A stretch of DNA of 64,000 bases from NCBI RefSeq assembly GCF_900108405.1, contig NZ_FNXG01000002.1, forward strand, positions 620,001 to 684,000, given 5' to 3'. The DNA is from Paracoccus alkenifer (lineage in GTDB: Bacteria; Pseudomonadota; Alphaproteobacteria; Rhodobacterales; Rhodobacteraceae). Below, one piece after another: positions 45,582 to 54,648 of this stretch. A program made the position numbers and the translations under genes. Each line of letters starts with the position of its first letter. Within the stretch, counting starts at the first letter, position 1. The notes beneath the pieces were generated by a model. That model saw only the letters and a list, made by a program, of their open reading frames with translations, did no database searches and was not told the DNA's origin.

Positions 45582-46517
45582 TCAGAAACCCAGGTCGTCG
45601 GTGCCTTTCAGGGCCAGGATCTCGCGCGCCTCTTCGGGCGAGGCGATTTCCAGCCCCAGCCCCTCGATGATCTGGCGCGCCAGCCGGACCTGCTGGGCGT
45701 TGGTCTCGGCCAGCTTGCCGGGGCCGGCCCACAGCGAATCTTCCAGCCCGACGCGGACATGGCCGCCCATCGCCGCCGACATCGCCGCGATCGGCAGCTG
45801 GTTGCGGCCCGCGCCCAGCACCGACCAGCGGTAATCGTCGCCGAACAGCCGGTCGGCCGTGCGCTTCATGTGCATCACGTCGTCGGGGTGCGCGCCGATC
45901 CCGCCCATCAGCCCGAACACGGTCTGGATGAACAGCGGCCCTTTCACGATGCCGCGGTCGTAAAAATACTTGAGGTTATACAGATGCGAGGTGTCATAGC
46001 ATTCGAACTCGAACCGCGTGCCGTTGGCGCCCAGATCGGTCATCACCTTTTCCAGATCGCCGAAGGTGTTGCGAAACACGATGTCGCGGTTGCCCAGATA
46101 GGTCTTTTCCCATTCATGCTTCAGCTTGCCCTCGAAGCGGTCGAGCATGGGAAACAGGCCAAAGTTCATCGTGCCCATGTTCATCGAGGCGACCTCGGGG
46201 CGATAGGTCGCGGCGGGGCGCATCCGTTCCTCGATGGTCATGATGGGGGCGCCGCCGGTGGTCAGGTTCACGATCACCGGCGAGCGCTGCTTGATGACCT
46301 GAAGGAAGGGCAGGAACGCCTCGGGGGACTGGTCGGGGCTGCCGTCCTGCGGGTTGCGGGCGTGCAGATGGACGATGGCGGCGCCGGCCTCGGCCGCGCC
46401 GATGGCGGCCTCGGCGATCTCGGACGGGGTCACCGGCAGATGGGGCGACATGGACGGCGTGTGGATGGCGCCGGTCACGGCGCAGGTGATGATCGTCTTG
46501 CGGGGGGCTTTGGCCAT
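45582..46517 (-). CDS. Beta-keto acid cleavage enzyme (BKACE)
   Basis: 311 residues. A zinc-dependent TIM barrel that splits a beta-keto acid with acetyl-CoA into acetoacetate and a new CoA ester. Motifs: TCAVTGAIHTPSMSPHLP, IVHLHARNPQDG (metal His pair), LTTGGAPIMT, and GHVRVGLEDSLW. The substrate could be 3-dehydrocarnitine, 3-keto-5-aminohexanoate or another keto acid. Its neighbours, a CRYL1-like dehydrogenase remnant and a Liv transporter, suggest uptake and oxidation of a hydroxy acid feeding it. Confidence 0.92.
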   Translation of the reverse strand: MAKAPRKTIITCAVTGAIHTPSMSPHLPVTPSEIAEAAIGAAEAGAAIVHLHARNPQDGSPDQSPEAFLPFLQVIKQRSPVIVNLTTGGAPIMTIEERMRPAATYRPEVASMNMGTMNFGLFPMLDRFEGKLKHEWEKTYLGNRDIVFRNTFGDLEKVMTDLGANGTRFEFECYDTSHLYNLKYFYDRGIVKGPLFIQTVFGLMGGIGAHPDDVMHMKRTADRLFGDDYRWSVLGAGRNQLPIAAMSAAMGGHVRVGLEDSLWAGPGKLAETNAQQVRLARQIIEGLGLEIASPEEAREILALKGTDDLGF

Positions 46518-46523
46518 GATGGG

Positions 46524-49500
46524 TCAGTCCTTGTCGGTCGTGGAAACGATGCGGGAACGAAGATGGCGGTCCAGCGCCGCCAGTTCGCGGTCGCGCCAGG
46601 CGGTGCGGTCGCGGATCGCCTGCGGGTCGGTTTCGGGAAAGGCGGCGGCGACGGCAGCGGCGGCGGCGGGTTCCGAAAACGCCCGTGCCCCGGCGCCGTC
46701 GTCGGCCAGCCGCGCCATGGTCGGGCCATAGCGGCGCATGTAGTCAAGCACCCCCTCGGGCGCGTTCAACGAGATGGTTTCCAGCGGCCCCATCAGCGTC
46801 CAGCGCCGTCCCAGCCCGTGGCGCATGGTGTCGTCCAGCGCCTGCACGGAACAGACGCCCTCGGCCACCAGCCGCAGCGATTCGGCCAGCAGCACCGCTT
46901 GCAGCCGGTTGAGCACAAAGCCGGGAATTTCCCGGTTCAGCACCGCCGGCACCTGCCCGGCGGCGCGATAGATCGCCTCGGCCCGCGGCAGCACCCAGGG
47001 TTCCGTCTGCGGCGAGGGACAGAGTTCGACCACCGGCACCACATGCGGCGGGTTGACCGGATGCCCGACGATGCAGCGCCCCGCCCCCGCCAGCCCGTCC
47101 GCGAATTGCGAGGCGACCAGCGCCGACGACGACGACGCAAGGATCACCCCCGGCGCCGCCGCCGCGTCCAGACGGCCGAACAGTTCGCGCTTGATCTCAA
47201 GCACCTCGGGGCCGCTTTCCTGCACCAGCGCCACGCCGTCCAGCGCCTGTTCCATGCTGTCGCAGGTGGTGACGCTTGCGGCGGCCCGGGGGTCGTTGCC
47301 GGCCTCTTGCAGCATGTCGCGCAGCAGGTCCGCCATCTGCTGCTCGCCCCCCGACAGGCGGTCGGCCTCGGTCTCCATCCGTTCGGCGAGGCGGGGGAAA
47401 TACTCCAGGATCTCCTCGTCCGACCAGTGGGTGCCGGCGCCGGTGCGGCGGCGGATGCGGCCCAGTTCCAAGTTGTCGCGCACGGTCATGCCGGCGAACA
47501 GCCCGCGGCCCTGCGGCACATAGCCCACCCCCGCCCGCGCCACCGCCGCCGGCGGCAGCCCGGAGATCTGCTGCCCGTCCAGCGTGATGGTGCCCGAGCT
47601 GACCGGCGCGATCCCGATCATCGCCTTGAGCAGCGTCGATTTCCCGGCGCCGTTGCGTCCCAGCAGCGCCAGGATCTCGCCCTTGCGGATGTCGAAGCCG
47701 ACGTCGTGCAGGATGTGGCTCTTGCCGTAATGGACGTTCACGCCCTCCAGCCGGCACAGGGTTTCCGTGCCCGCCTGCCCGTGGTGGGCGGTCGCCGCCA
47801 CCGCCGAGGTGCCCGAGCCGATGTAGATTTCCTGCACCTTGCCCGAGCTGCGCGCCGCCGCCACGTCGCCGTCCAGCAGAACCTTGCCCTCGTTCATCAC
47901 CGTCACGTGGTCGGCAAGGCTGAACACCCGGTCGATGTCGTGTTCGACCAGCAGCACCGGCACGTCCTGCGACACCTGCTTGATCAGGTTGCCCACGCGC
48001 TCGCGTTCGGCGACCGACAGCCCGGCCAGCGGCTCGTCCGCCAGCAGGATGCGCGGGGGGGTGGCCAGCGCCAGCCCGAGGTCCAGCAGCCGCTGCCCGC
48101 CGTAGGAGAGCGAGCCCGCGCGGGCGCTTTCCATCCCGCCAAGCCCGACCCACTCGATGATCTCGCGCGCCTGCGCGTTCACCCGCTCGATCGCGGCGGC
48201 CGAGCGCCAGGCGTTCATCCGCTGCGGGTCGGTGGACTGCACCGCCAGCCGGACGTTCTCGAACACGGTCAGTTCCGGGAACAGGCTGGTGATCTGGAAC
48301 GAGCGGCCGATGCCCTGCCGGGCGATCTCGTCGGCGCTTTGCCCGGCGATCTCGGCGCCTTCCAGCGTCACCCGCCCGGCGTCGGGGCGCAGCATCCCGG
48401 TCAGCAGGTTGAAGGCGGTGGTCTTGCCGGCGCCATTCGGCCCGATCAGCGCGTGCAGGGTGCGGTCGCGCACGGTCAGGCTGACCCCGTCCACGGCCTT
48501 GAGCCCGCCGAAGCTCTTGGCGATCTCGTCGGCTTTCAGCACCTCGTCCGGCCCGGGCGCGCCGTCGCGGCGCAGCATCGCGGGCAGGGGCAGGGCGGTG
48601 GCGCGGCGGTCGGCCATGGCCGCGGCCAGCGTCGGCCCGGGGCGCAGCCGCGCCATCACCTGCCGGCCGATGCCCACCAGCCCCTGCGGCGCGAACATCA
48701 CGAAGCCGACGAACACCAGCCCGAACCAGAACAGCCAGTTCTCCGTCCACATCGACAGGTACTCGCGGAAGAACACGTAGAACAGCGCCCCCAGCGCCGG
48801 CCCCAGGAACCCGCGCATCCCGCCGATCACCGCCATCGCCAGCAGCTCGCCCGAGAACGCCACCGACATCGGCTCGGCCGAGGTCATGCGGTTCTTGAAC
48901 ATCAGCAGCGCGCCGGCCAGCGCGGTGACCGAGGCCGAGGTGACGAAGGCCGCCAGCTTGTAGCGCACCACCGGGAACCCCAGCGCCATGGCGCGGGTCT
49001 GGTTCTCGCGGATCGCCTCGAGCACCCGGCCCAGCGGCGCGTTGACCAGTCGCCACAACCCAAAGGCCACCGCCAGCGCGATCAGCGCGGTGACGATATA
49101 GAAGTTCATGTTGTTGTTCAGGTCGAAGCCGCCCCAGGCGGGGCGTTCGACCCCGCCCAGCCCGTTCTCGCCACCGGTGAGCGAGGTCCAGCGAAAGGCG
49201 ATGGTGAACCCCAGCGCCGACAGCGCCAGCGTCATCAGCGAAAAATAGACGCCGCGCCGGCGCAGCATCAGCACGCCGAACCCCGCCGCCAGCACCGCCG
49301 ACACGGCCAGCGCCGCGGCCAGCGGCAGCCAGAAGGCGTGGCCGGGCAGGGCGCGCGCGGCCAGTGCCGCGGCATAGGCGCCCAGGCCGAACCAGGCGCC
49401 GTGGCCGAAGCTGACCAGCCCGGTATAGCCCGACAGCAGGTTCAGCCCCATGGCGGCGACGGCGAAGATCACCACCTCGACGGCCGAGGTCGTGGTCAGC

Positions 49501-49583
49501 CCGATCCATTGCAGCGCAAAGGGCAGTGCGGCCAGCGCCGCGGCGGCGATCAGCAGGGGATGGATACGCATGTAGCCCCTCAT
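46524..49583 (-). CDS. LivM-LivG-LivF' fused in frame to a truncated CRYL1-like 3-hydroxyacyl dehydrogenase (deletion chimera)
   Basis: 1019 codons. Residues about 1-320 are a LivM permease. 345-585 is a LivG ATPase (GPNGAGKT, LSYGGQRL, LLADEPLAGLS). 610-750 is a LivF ATPase with Walker A (GRNGAGKST), PQGRGLFAG and the signature LSGGEQQM. Directly after that Met750, where Walker B should follow, the sequence turns into a lambda-crystallin-type dehydrogenase (ADLLRDMLQEAG, VGHPVNPPHVVPVVELCP, GLGRRWTLMGPLETI) lacking its first 45 or so residues, including the NAD-binding GxGxxG. LivF therefore lacks Walker B, D-loop and H-loop. Permease-ATPase fusions are known; this last joint is not functional design as I read it. 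It overlaps livH by 4 nt. Confidence 0.85.
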   Translation of the reverse strand: MRGYMRIHPLLIAAAALAALPFALQWIGLTTTSAVEVVIFAVAAMGLNLLSGYTGLVSFGHGAWFGLGAYAAALAARALPGHAFWLPLAAALAVSAVLAAGFGVLMLRRRGVYFSLMTLALSALGFTIAFRWTSLTGGENGLGGVERPAWGGFDLNNNMNFYIVTALIALAVAFGLWRLVNAPLGRVLEAIRENQTRAMALGFPVVRYKLAAFVTSASVTALAGALLMFKNRMTSAEPMSVAFSGELLAMAVIGGMRGFLGPALGALFYVFFREYLSMWTENWLFWFGLVFVGFVMFAPQGLVGIGRQVMARLRPGPTLAAAMADRRATALPLPAMLRRDGAPGPDEVLKADEIAKSFGGLKAVDGVSLTVRDRTLHALIGPNGAGKTTAFNLLTGMLRPDAGRVTLEGAEIAGQSADEIARQGIGRSFQITSLFPELTVFENVRLAVQSTDPQRMNAWRSAAAIERVNAQAREIIEWVGLGGMESARAGSLSYGGQRLLDLGLALATPPRILLADEPLAGLSVAERERVGNLIKQVSQDVPVLLVEHDIDRVFSLADHVTVMNEGKVLLDGDVAAARSSGKVQEIYIGSGTSAVAATAHHGQAGTETLCRLEGVNVHYGKSHILHDVGFDIRKGEILALLGRNGAGKSTLLKAMIGIAPVSSGTITLDGQQISGLPPAAVARAGVGYVPQGRGLFAGMTVRDNLELGRIRRRTGAGTHWSDEEILEYFPRLAERMETEADRLSGGEQQMADLLRDMLQEAGNDPRAAASVTTCDSMEQALDGVALVQESGPEVLEIKRELFGRLDAAAAPGVILASSSSALVASQFADGLAGAGRCIVGHPVNPPHVVPVVELCPSPQTEPWVLPRAEAIYRAAGQVPAVLNREIPGFVLNRLQAVLLAESLRLVAEGVCSVQALDDTMRHGLGRRWTLMGPLETISLNAPEGVLDYMRRYGPTMARLADDGAGARAFSEPAAAAAVAAAFPETDPQAIRDRTAWRDRELAALDRHLRSRIVSTTDKD
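47331..47336 (-). other. Junction between LivF and the dehydrogenase remnant
   Basis: The codons at this point are Met-Ala: family homology changes from ABC ATPase (ending in GGEQQM) to dehydrogenase (ADLLRDM). The frame is intact across the joint, so the putative deletion removed a multiple of three or brought two frames into register. Confidence 0.7.
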
Positions 49584-50458
49584 TCGAAACGCAGGATGCG
49601 TTCGCCCATCAGCCCGCGCGGACGCAGCAGCAGCACGACGAACATCAGCAGATAGATGGCGGCCATGGACATCGCCGACTGGCCGATGGCGATCATGAAG
49701 CCCTTGACCAGCCCGACCAGCAGTGCGGCGACCACCACCCCCCAGAACGAGCCAAGCCCCCCGATCACCACCACGACAAAGGCCGCGGTCAGGATCTCGG
49801 CCCCCATTGCCGGATGCACGGGATAGATCGGCGCCATCAGCACCCCGGCCAGCCCCGCCAACCCCATGCCGATGCCGGCCACCGCCGACAGATAGGGGCG
49901 CAGGGAAATCCCCATCGCGCCCAGGATGTCGGGGTTCTGGATGCCGGCGCGCACGATGCGGCCAAAGGCGGTGCGGTTCAGCAGCACCCACACCGCCGCC
50001 ACCACCGCGATCGCCACGGCGATCTGGAACAGCCGATAGCGCGAATAGACGAAATCACCCAGGAACACCTGCCCGGTCAGCACCGAAGGCATGGAATAGG
50101 CCTGTGGCGAGGCGCCGAAATACCAGCGCAGCGCCTGCTCGATCACCATGGCCAGCCCAAAGGTCAGCAGCAGCGAATACAGCGGGTCGGCCTTGTAGAA
50201 ACGGGTGAACAGCAGCCGCTCGGTCACCATGCCCAGCCCCGCGACCAGCAGCGGCACGACGACCAGCACGGGAAAGAACCCCAGATACGGGGTCAGCAGG
50301 AACGCGAGATACGCCCCCAGCGCATAGAATGCCCCATGCGCCAGGTTCACGATGCCGCCCAGCGAAAAGATCAGCGACAGCCCCAGCGCGATCAGCAGAT
50401 AGTAAAATCCGTCCAGCAGCCCGTTCAGCAGCTGCGCGGCAAAAAGAAACAGGTTCAT
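49580..50458 (-). CDS. livH: Branched-chain amino acid-type ABC permease LivH
   Basis: 292 residues, about eight transmembrane helices. Typical LivH segments include GLSLIFSLGGIVNLAHGAFYALGAY and ILTAAFVVVVIGGLGSFWG. It forms the import channel with LivM. AAGGG lies 8 nt before the ATG. Its stop overlaps the LivM start (ATGA). Confidence 0.95.
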   Translation of the reverse strand: MNLFLFAAQLLNGLLDGFYYLLIALGLSLIFSLGGIVNLAHGAFYALGAYLAFLLTPYLGFFPVLVVVPLLVAGLGMVTERLLFTRFYKADPLYSLLLTFGLAMVIEQALRWYFGASPQAYSMPSVLTGQVFLGDFVYSRYRLFQIAVAIAVVAAVWVLLNRTAFGRIVRAGIQNPDILGAMGISLRPYLSAVAGIGMGLAGLAGVLMAPIYPVHPAMGAEILTAAFVVVVIGGLGSFWGVVVAALLVGLVKGFMIAIGQSAMSMAAIYLLMFVVLLLRPRGLMGERILRFE

Positions 50459-50520
50459 CGCTTGGCCCTTCGGCAAGGGAAAAGGGGCGCAGCCGCCGCC
50501 GCGCGCCCCGTGGTTTCAGC

Positions 50521-51759
50521 TTAGCCGGCGAAGCTGCATTCGCCCCCCACGGCGGCCTCGATCAACGTCTCCAGCGGCTGGTCGGGGGCCGGCACCGGCG
50601 CCGAGGTGGTGAAGATGTCCCACTGGTTGGGCTGCTCGCCCGGAGGCAGCGCGGTGATCGTGTAGACCTCTTGCATCAGCTGGTGGTTCTTGGGGTTGAA
50701 ATAGGCGGGACGCGATTTCATCACGTCAAAGGTGTTTTCCGGATTTTCCAGATAGCCCACCAGCGCCTCGCCGTCGGTGCCCACGGCCCCGATCGCCTGC
50801 GCGAGGATGTGCATCGCGGTATAGTCGCCGAACGCCTGGTTTTCCGGCGGCTTGCCGTATTTGTCGGTGAACGCCTTGACGAACTCCTGCGAGCGTTCGG
50901 TGTCGACCTGATGGGTCCAGACCGTGGGCCAGGTGCCCTTGAAGTTGTCGCCCCCCGCAGCCCAGGCCGAGGCGGTGTCAAAGCCAAAGCCGCCGACCGG
51001 CGCCTCCAGCCCGAATTCGGTATACTGCTTGAGAAAGCTGGTGATCTGCGTCCCGGCCAGGTTCGAGACCACGACATCCGGTTTCGCCTCGCGCACCTTC
51101 AGCAGATAGGACGAGAAATCGGTGGCGTCGGTCGGCACCAGGTCATCGCCGGCGATATTGCCGTTGGTGCGGTCCAGAAACACCTTGGCCGCGTTCAGCA
51201 GATCGTGGCCGAACGCATAATCCGCGGTCAGCAGATACCAGTTCTTGCCGTCGACCAGCCCTTCGCTTTGCAGATATTGGCCCTCGGCGTTCACATACAT
51301 CGCGTTCTGGGTTTCGACGTGGAACATGAAGCGCTTGCAGTCGTCGCCGCGCAGCGTGTCCGAGTTGGCGCCGGTGTTAAGAAAGGGGCGCTTGGCGCGG
51401 TCGGTGACCTGCGAGATGGTCAGCGCCGAGGCCGAGCTGATCTCGCCCACGATGGCGACGACGTTGTCGCGTTCGATCATGCGCTCGGCCTTGGTCGAGG
51501 CGGTCTGCGGGTTGACCGAATCCTCCTTGATGACCTCGATCATGCGGCCGTTGATGCCGCCGGCGGCGTTGATTTCCTCGGCCGCGAGATCGGCGGCCAT
51601 GACGGCATATTCGCCCAGCGGGCCCAGAAAGCCGGTGCGCGGCGTCAGGTGGCCGATGCGGATCGGCCCGTCGTCCTGCGCGAAAGCGCCCAGCGGCAGC
51701 AGCGCGGCCCCAAGGGTCAGCGCGGTGGTGGCGGCAAGCAGCCGGCGGTGGTGGAACAT
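50521..51759 (-). CDS. Periplasmic substrate-binding protein of a Liv-type importer
   Basis: 412 residues. Signal peptide (MFHHRRLLAATTALTLGAALLPLGAFAQ) followed by a Leu/Ile/Val-binding-type domain with IRIGHLTPRTGFLGPLGEYAVMAADLA and the usual two-lobed pattern. The ligand is not predictable; the BKACE context suggests an organic acid or quaternary amine rather than a branched-chain amino acid. GGAGAAATCC precedes the ATG. It is first in the operon, with the dyad operator in its upstream region. Confidence 0.93.
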   Translation of the reverse strand: MFHHRRLLAATTALTLGAALLPLGAFAQDDGPIRIGHLTPRTGFLGPLGEYAVMAADLAAEEINAAGGINGRMIEVIKEDSVNPQTASTKAERMIERDNVVAIVGEISSASALTISQVTDRAKRPFLNTGANSDTLRGDDCKRFMFHVETQNAMYVNAEGQYLQSEGLVDGKNWYLLTADYAFGHDLLNAAKVFLDRTNGNIAGDDLVPTDATDFSSYLLKVREAKPDVVVSNLAGTQITSFLKQYTEFGLEAPVGGFGFDTASAWAAGGDNFKGTWPTVWTHQVDTERSQEFVKAFTDKYGKPPENQAFGDYTAMHILAQAIGAVGTDGEALVGYLENPENTFDVMKSRPAYFNPKNHQLMQEVYTITALPPGEQPNQWDIFTTSAPVPAPDQPLETLIEAAVGGECSFAG

Positions 51760-51803
51760 GGATTTCTCCTCCCCAGGATAATCTCGTGGATCGCGGTCGT
51801 GCC

Positions 51804-51920
51804 GTGATCTGAGATCACAGTTGCAGCCGATTCTGCCTGCGTCAATCGGGAATTTATGCTGCAACTGCAAAATAGCCCTGCGATAATAGGGTCTTGCCTT
51901 GCCCGCTGTCTGAGATCACA
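51804..51920. promoter_or_regulatory. GntR-type operator region between the Liv operon and its regulator
   Basis: A perfect dyad GTGATC-TGA-GATCAC (51804-51818) and a second partial copy sharing CTGAGATCACA (51909-51920) flank this divergent gap. A 9-bp inverted repeat AGTTGCAGC / GCTGCAACT (51819-51827, 51858-51866) lies between. The adjacent GntR protein is the likely binder. Confidence 0.6.
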
Positions 51921-51942
51921 CTTGGGGCAAGTCGAGGATAAA

Positions 51943-52629
51943 ATGACCAGCCAGGATAACACGATAACCCCGATCCGCGTCGCCTCGCTGGCCAGCCAGG
52001 TCCATGATGCGCTGGCGGAAATGCTGCTGTCGGGGGCGTTGCGGCCCGACGACCGCATCTCGATGCGCGATCTGGCGGAACGGCTGGGGGTGTCGGTGAT
52101 GCCGGTGCGCGACGCGGTGGCGCGGCTGGTGGCGCAGCAGGCGCTGGTGGTGCTGCCCAACCGCGCGGTGGCGGTGCCGCTGCTGACCCGCGGCCAGTTT
52201 CGCGACCTGACCGAGGTGCGCGTCCACAACGAAACCCACGCCGCGGCACTGGCCGCGCGCCGCGCCACGCAAGCGCAGGTCGCGGCACTGCGCCGCGCGG
52301 ATCTGGCGTTCGAGCAGGCGCTGGCGGCGGCCGATGCGAAACCCGCGGTCAAGGCCAACAAGGATCTGCATTTCGTCCTTTACGAGGCCGCCGGCTCGCC
52401 GGTGCTGGTCGAGGTGATCGGGGCGCTGTGGCTCAAGGCCGGGCCGATCATCAACCTGGACCTGGAACAGGACACCCGCCGCCGCCGCACCGCCGTGTCG
52501 CGCGGCTGGCACGCGCGGCTGCTGCAAGCGGTCGAGGCCCGCGACGCGCAGGCCGCCGCCGATGCGGTCGAGGCGGACATCCGCTCGGCCTCGGAATTCA
52601 TCCTGTCGCGCGACATCCTGCCTGCGTGA
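51943..52629 (+). CDS. GntR-family (FadR-type) transcriptional regulator
   Basis: 228 residues. N-terminal winged helix-turn-helix (ALRPDDRISMRDLAERLGVSVMPVRDAVARLVAQQAL) and a C-terminal all-helical FCD ligand domain. It probably represses the divergent transporter operon and senses its substrate or product. GAGGATAAA precedes the ATG. The SDR gene follows after 23 nt in the same operon. Confidence 0.93.
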   Translation: MTSQDNTITPIRVASLASQVHDALAEMLLSGALRPDDRISMRDLAERLGVSVMPVRDAVARLVAQQALVVLPNRAVAVPLLTRGQFRDLTEVRVHNETHAAALAARRATQAQVAALRRADLAFEQALAAADAKPAVKANKDLHFVLYEAAGSPVLVEVIGALWLKAGPIINLDLEQDTRRRRTAVSRGWHARLLQAVEARDAQAAADAVEADIRSASEFILSRDILPA

Positions 52630-52652
52630 CGTCTCAACAGGGGAAACCGCCC

Positions 52653-53420
52653 ATGGATCTGGACCTCGACGCAAGCCGCGTCATCGTCACCGCCGGCGCC
52701 GCCGGCATCGGCCGCGCCATTGTCGAGGGCTTTCTGGCCGCCGGGGCGCGGGTGGCGACCTGCGACATCGACGATGCGGCGCTGGCGACGCTGCCCGATG
52801 GGGTGTTCGCCCGCCGCGTTGATGTGGCCGATGCGGGCGCGCTGACGGGGTTTGTGGCTGACGCCGCGGAGGCGATGGGCGGGCTGGATTGTCTGGTCAA
52901 CAACGCCGGCATCGCCGGGCCGACCGCCAGGGTCGAGGACGTGGCGCTGGACCAGTGGAACGCCACGCTGGCGATCTGCCTGACCTCGCATTTCGTGGCC
53001 TCTGCCGCGGCCGTGCCGCTGCTGCGGAGCAGCGAAAACCCGTCCATCGTCAATATCTCGTCGCTCGCCGGGCGGCTGGGGTTTGCGCTGCGCAGCCCCT
53101 ATGCGGCGGCGAAATGGGGGGTGGTCGGGCTGACGAAATCGCTGGCGATCGAGCTGGGCGGCGATTCCATCCGCGTCAATGCGGTGCTGCCGGGGATCGT
53201 CTCGGGCGACCGCCAGCGCCGGGTGCTGGAGGCCCGCGCGCAGGCACGCGGCGCCTCGTTCGCCGAGATCGAGGCCGAGGCGTTTTCCCACAGCGCGATC
53301 CGCGAATATGTCACCCCGCAGCAGATCGCCAATCAGGTGCTGTATCTGGCCAGCCCCTTGGGGCGCACCATCTCGGGGCAGGCGATTTCCGTCTGCGGCG
53401 GCACCGACCGGCTGGGCTGA
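52653..53420 (+). CDS. Short-chain dehydrogenase/reductase
   Basis: 255 residues. Cofactor motif TAGAAGIGRAI, NNAG, catalytic Ser in NISSLAG, and YAAAK with the Tyr/Lys pair. The Asp in CDID after beta-2 suggests NAD preference. It could oxidise a 3-hydroxy acid to the keto acid used by BKACE, perhaps standing in for the damaged CRYL1-like enzyme. It is co-transcribed with the GntR gene. Confidence 0.92.
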   Translation: MDLDLDASRVIVTAGAAGIGRAIVEGFLAAGARVATCDIDDAALATLPDGVFARRVDVADAGALTGFVADAAEAMGGLDCLVNNAGIAGPTARVEDVALDQWNATLAICLTSHFVASAAAVPLLRSSENPSIVNISSLAGRLGFALRSPYAAAKWGVVGLTKSLAIELGGDSIRVNAVLPGIVSGDRQRRVLEARAQARGASFAEIEAEAFSHSAIREYVTPQQIANQVLYLASPLGRTISGQAISVCGGTDRLG

Positions 53421-53430
53421 GCCGAAAAGA

Positions 53431-53459
53431 CCCCGCCGCGGGCAGATGCCGCGGCGGGG
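53431..53459. terminator. Bidirectional terminator hairpin
   Basis: An 11-bp perfect stem CCCCGCCGCGG / CCGCGGCGGGG with loop GCAGATG, between the convergent SDR and cysteine-synthase-like genes. Confidence 0.7.
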
Positions 53460-53503
53460 GAAATGTCAGTCGGGGGAAATGTCAGTCGGGGGGAACGTCA
53501 TTC
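53456..53503. repeat. 16-bp direct repeats at the 3' end of the cysteine-synthase-like gene
   Basis: Two exact tandem copies of GGGGGAAATGTCAGTC, then a degenerate third that includes the gene's stop codon. The pattern looks like slippage duplication of the gene end. Confidence 0.6.
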
Positions 53504-54646
53504 GGGGAACGGGCTGCCGCCGTGGTCCAGAAAACGCTCAAGCGCGCGCCGCCAGGGCGCGATGTCGATGTTTTCACGCGCCAGCCAGTCGGGGTTATAG
53601 TAGCTGTCGGCATAGCGGTCGCCGCTGTCGCAGATCAGCGTGACCAGCGACCCGCCCTGTCCGTCGCGCATCATTCCCGCCGCGACGCAGCACAGCGCAA
53701 AGAAATTCGTCCCGGTCGAGCCGCCGACCCGGCGGAACAGCCGGTCCGACAGCACATGTGCGGCGGCGATGGATGCCGCGTCGGGCACACGGATCATGTG
53801 GTCGATCACGCTGGGGATGAACGAAGGCTCGACCCGCGGCCGACCGATCCCCTCGATGCGCGAGCCCGGCGCCTCGGTGTCGTCGCGGCCGGTGGCCCAG
53901 GCGTCGTAAAACGCCGAGCCCTCGACATCGGGAACGCACAGCCGGGTGCAGAAGCCGCGATAGCGGATATAGCGGCCCAGCGTGGCGGCGGTGCCGCCGG
54001 TGCCGGCGCTGGTGATGATCCACTCCGGGACCGGGGCTTCCTCGCTTTCCATCTGGCGAAAGATGCTGTCGGCGATGTTGTTGTTGCCGCGCCAGTCGGT
54101 TGCGCGTTCGGCATGGGTGAACTGGTCCAGGTAATAGCCGCCATGCTCGGCGGCCAGCCGTGCGGCGACCTCATACACCTCGCCCGTATGCTCGACGAAA
54201 CTGCATTCGCCGCCGAAGCCGGTGATCGCCTCGATCTTGGACGGGCTGGTCGAGCGTGCCATCACCGCGATGAAGCGCAGCCCCAGCAGCCGGGCGAAAT
54301 ACGCCTCGGACACGGCGGTCGAGCCCGAGGACGCCTCGACCAGCACGGTGTCGCGGCGGATGCGGCCGTTGCAGATCCCGTACAGGAACAGCGACCGCGC
54401 CAGCCGGTGCTTGAGACTGCCGGTCGGGTGGGTGCTTTCGTCCTTGAGATAGACGGAAATTCCCGGCAGCCCCGGAAAGATCGGCTTCAGCAGGTGGGTG
54501 TCGGCCGAGCGGTGGCTGTCGCCCGACAGCACCGCCACCGCGTGCCGCGCCCAGGCCCGGTCGCGACATTCAGGCAGTGCCGGCAGCAGGCCGGGGCCGG
54601 GGGCGGAACCGGCGTCCGGGTCGGCCAGGAAGGAAATAGAGGGCAT
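53498..54646 (-). CDS. PLP-dependent cysteine synthase-like (fold type II) enzyme
   Basis: 382 residues. PLP Lys in [11 protein letters not shown], then [14 protein letters not shown], and the phosphate-cup [14 protein letters not shown]. It resembles cysteine synthase and cystathionine beta-synthase, but is longer at both ends. Next to ATC hydrolase and M20 genes, it may degrade or rebuild cysteine or a related sulfur amino acid. AGGAGT before the ATG at 54646 decides the start. Confidence 0.85.
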   Translation of the reverse strand: MPSISFLADPDAGSAPGPGLLPALPECRDRAWARHAVAVLSGDSHRSADTHLLKPIFPGLPGISVYLKDESTHPTGSLKHRLARSLFLYGICNGRIRRDTVLVEASSGSTAVSEAYFARLLGLRFIAVMARSTSPSKIEAITGFGGECSFVEHTGEVYEVAARLAAEHGGYYLDQFTHAERATDWRGNNNIADSIFRQMESEEAPVPEWIITSAGTGGTAATLGRYIRYRGFCTRLCVPDVEGSAFYDAWATGRDDTEAPGSRIEGIGRPRVEPSFIPSVIDHMIRVPDAASIAAAHVLSDRLFRRVGGSTGTNFFALCCVAAGMMRDGQGGSLVTLICDSGDRYADSYYNPDWLARENIDIAPWRRALERFLDHGGSPFPE

Positions 54647-54648
54647 CG

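Noticed and set aside
45564..49655. A 1363-codon + strand frame opposite the BKACE and Liv genes
   Set aside because: Antisense shadow; composition dominated by His, Gln, Arg and Gly without motifs, while the minus strand encodes clear families.
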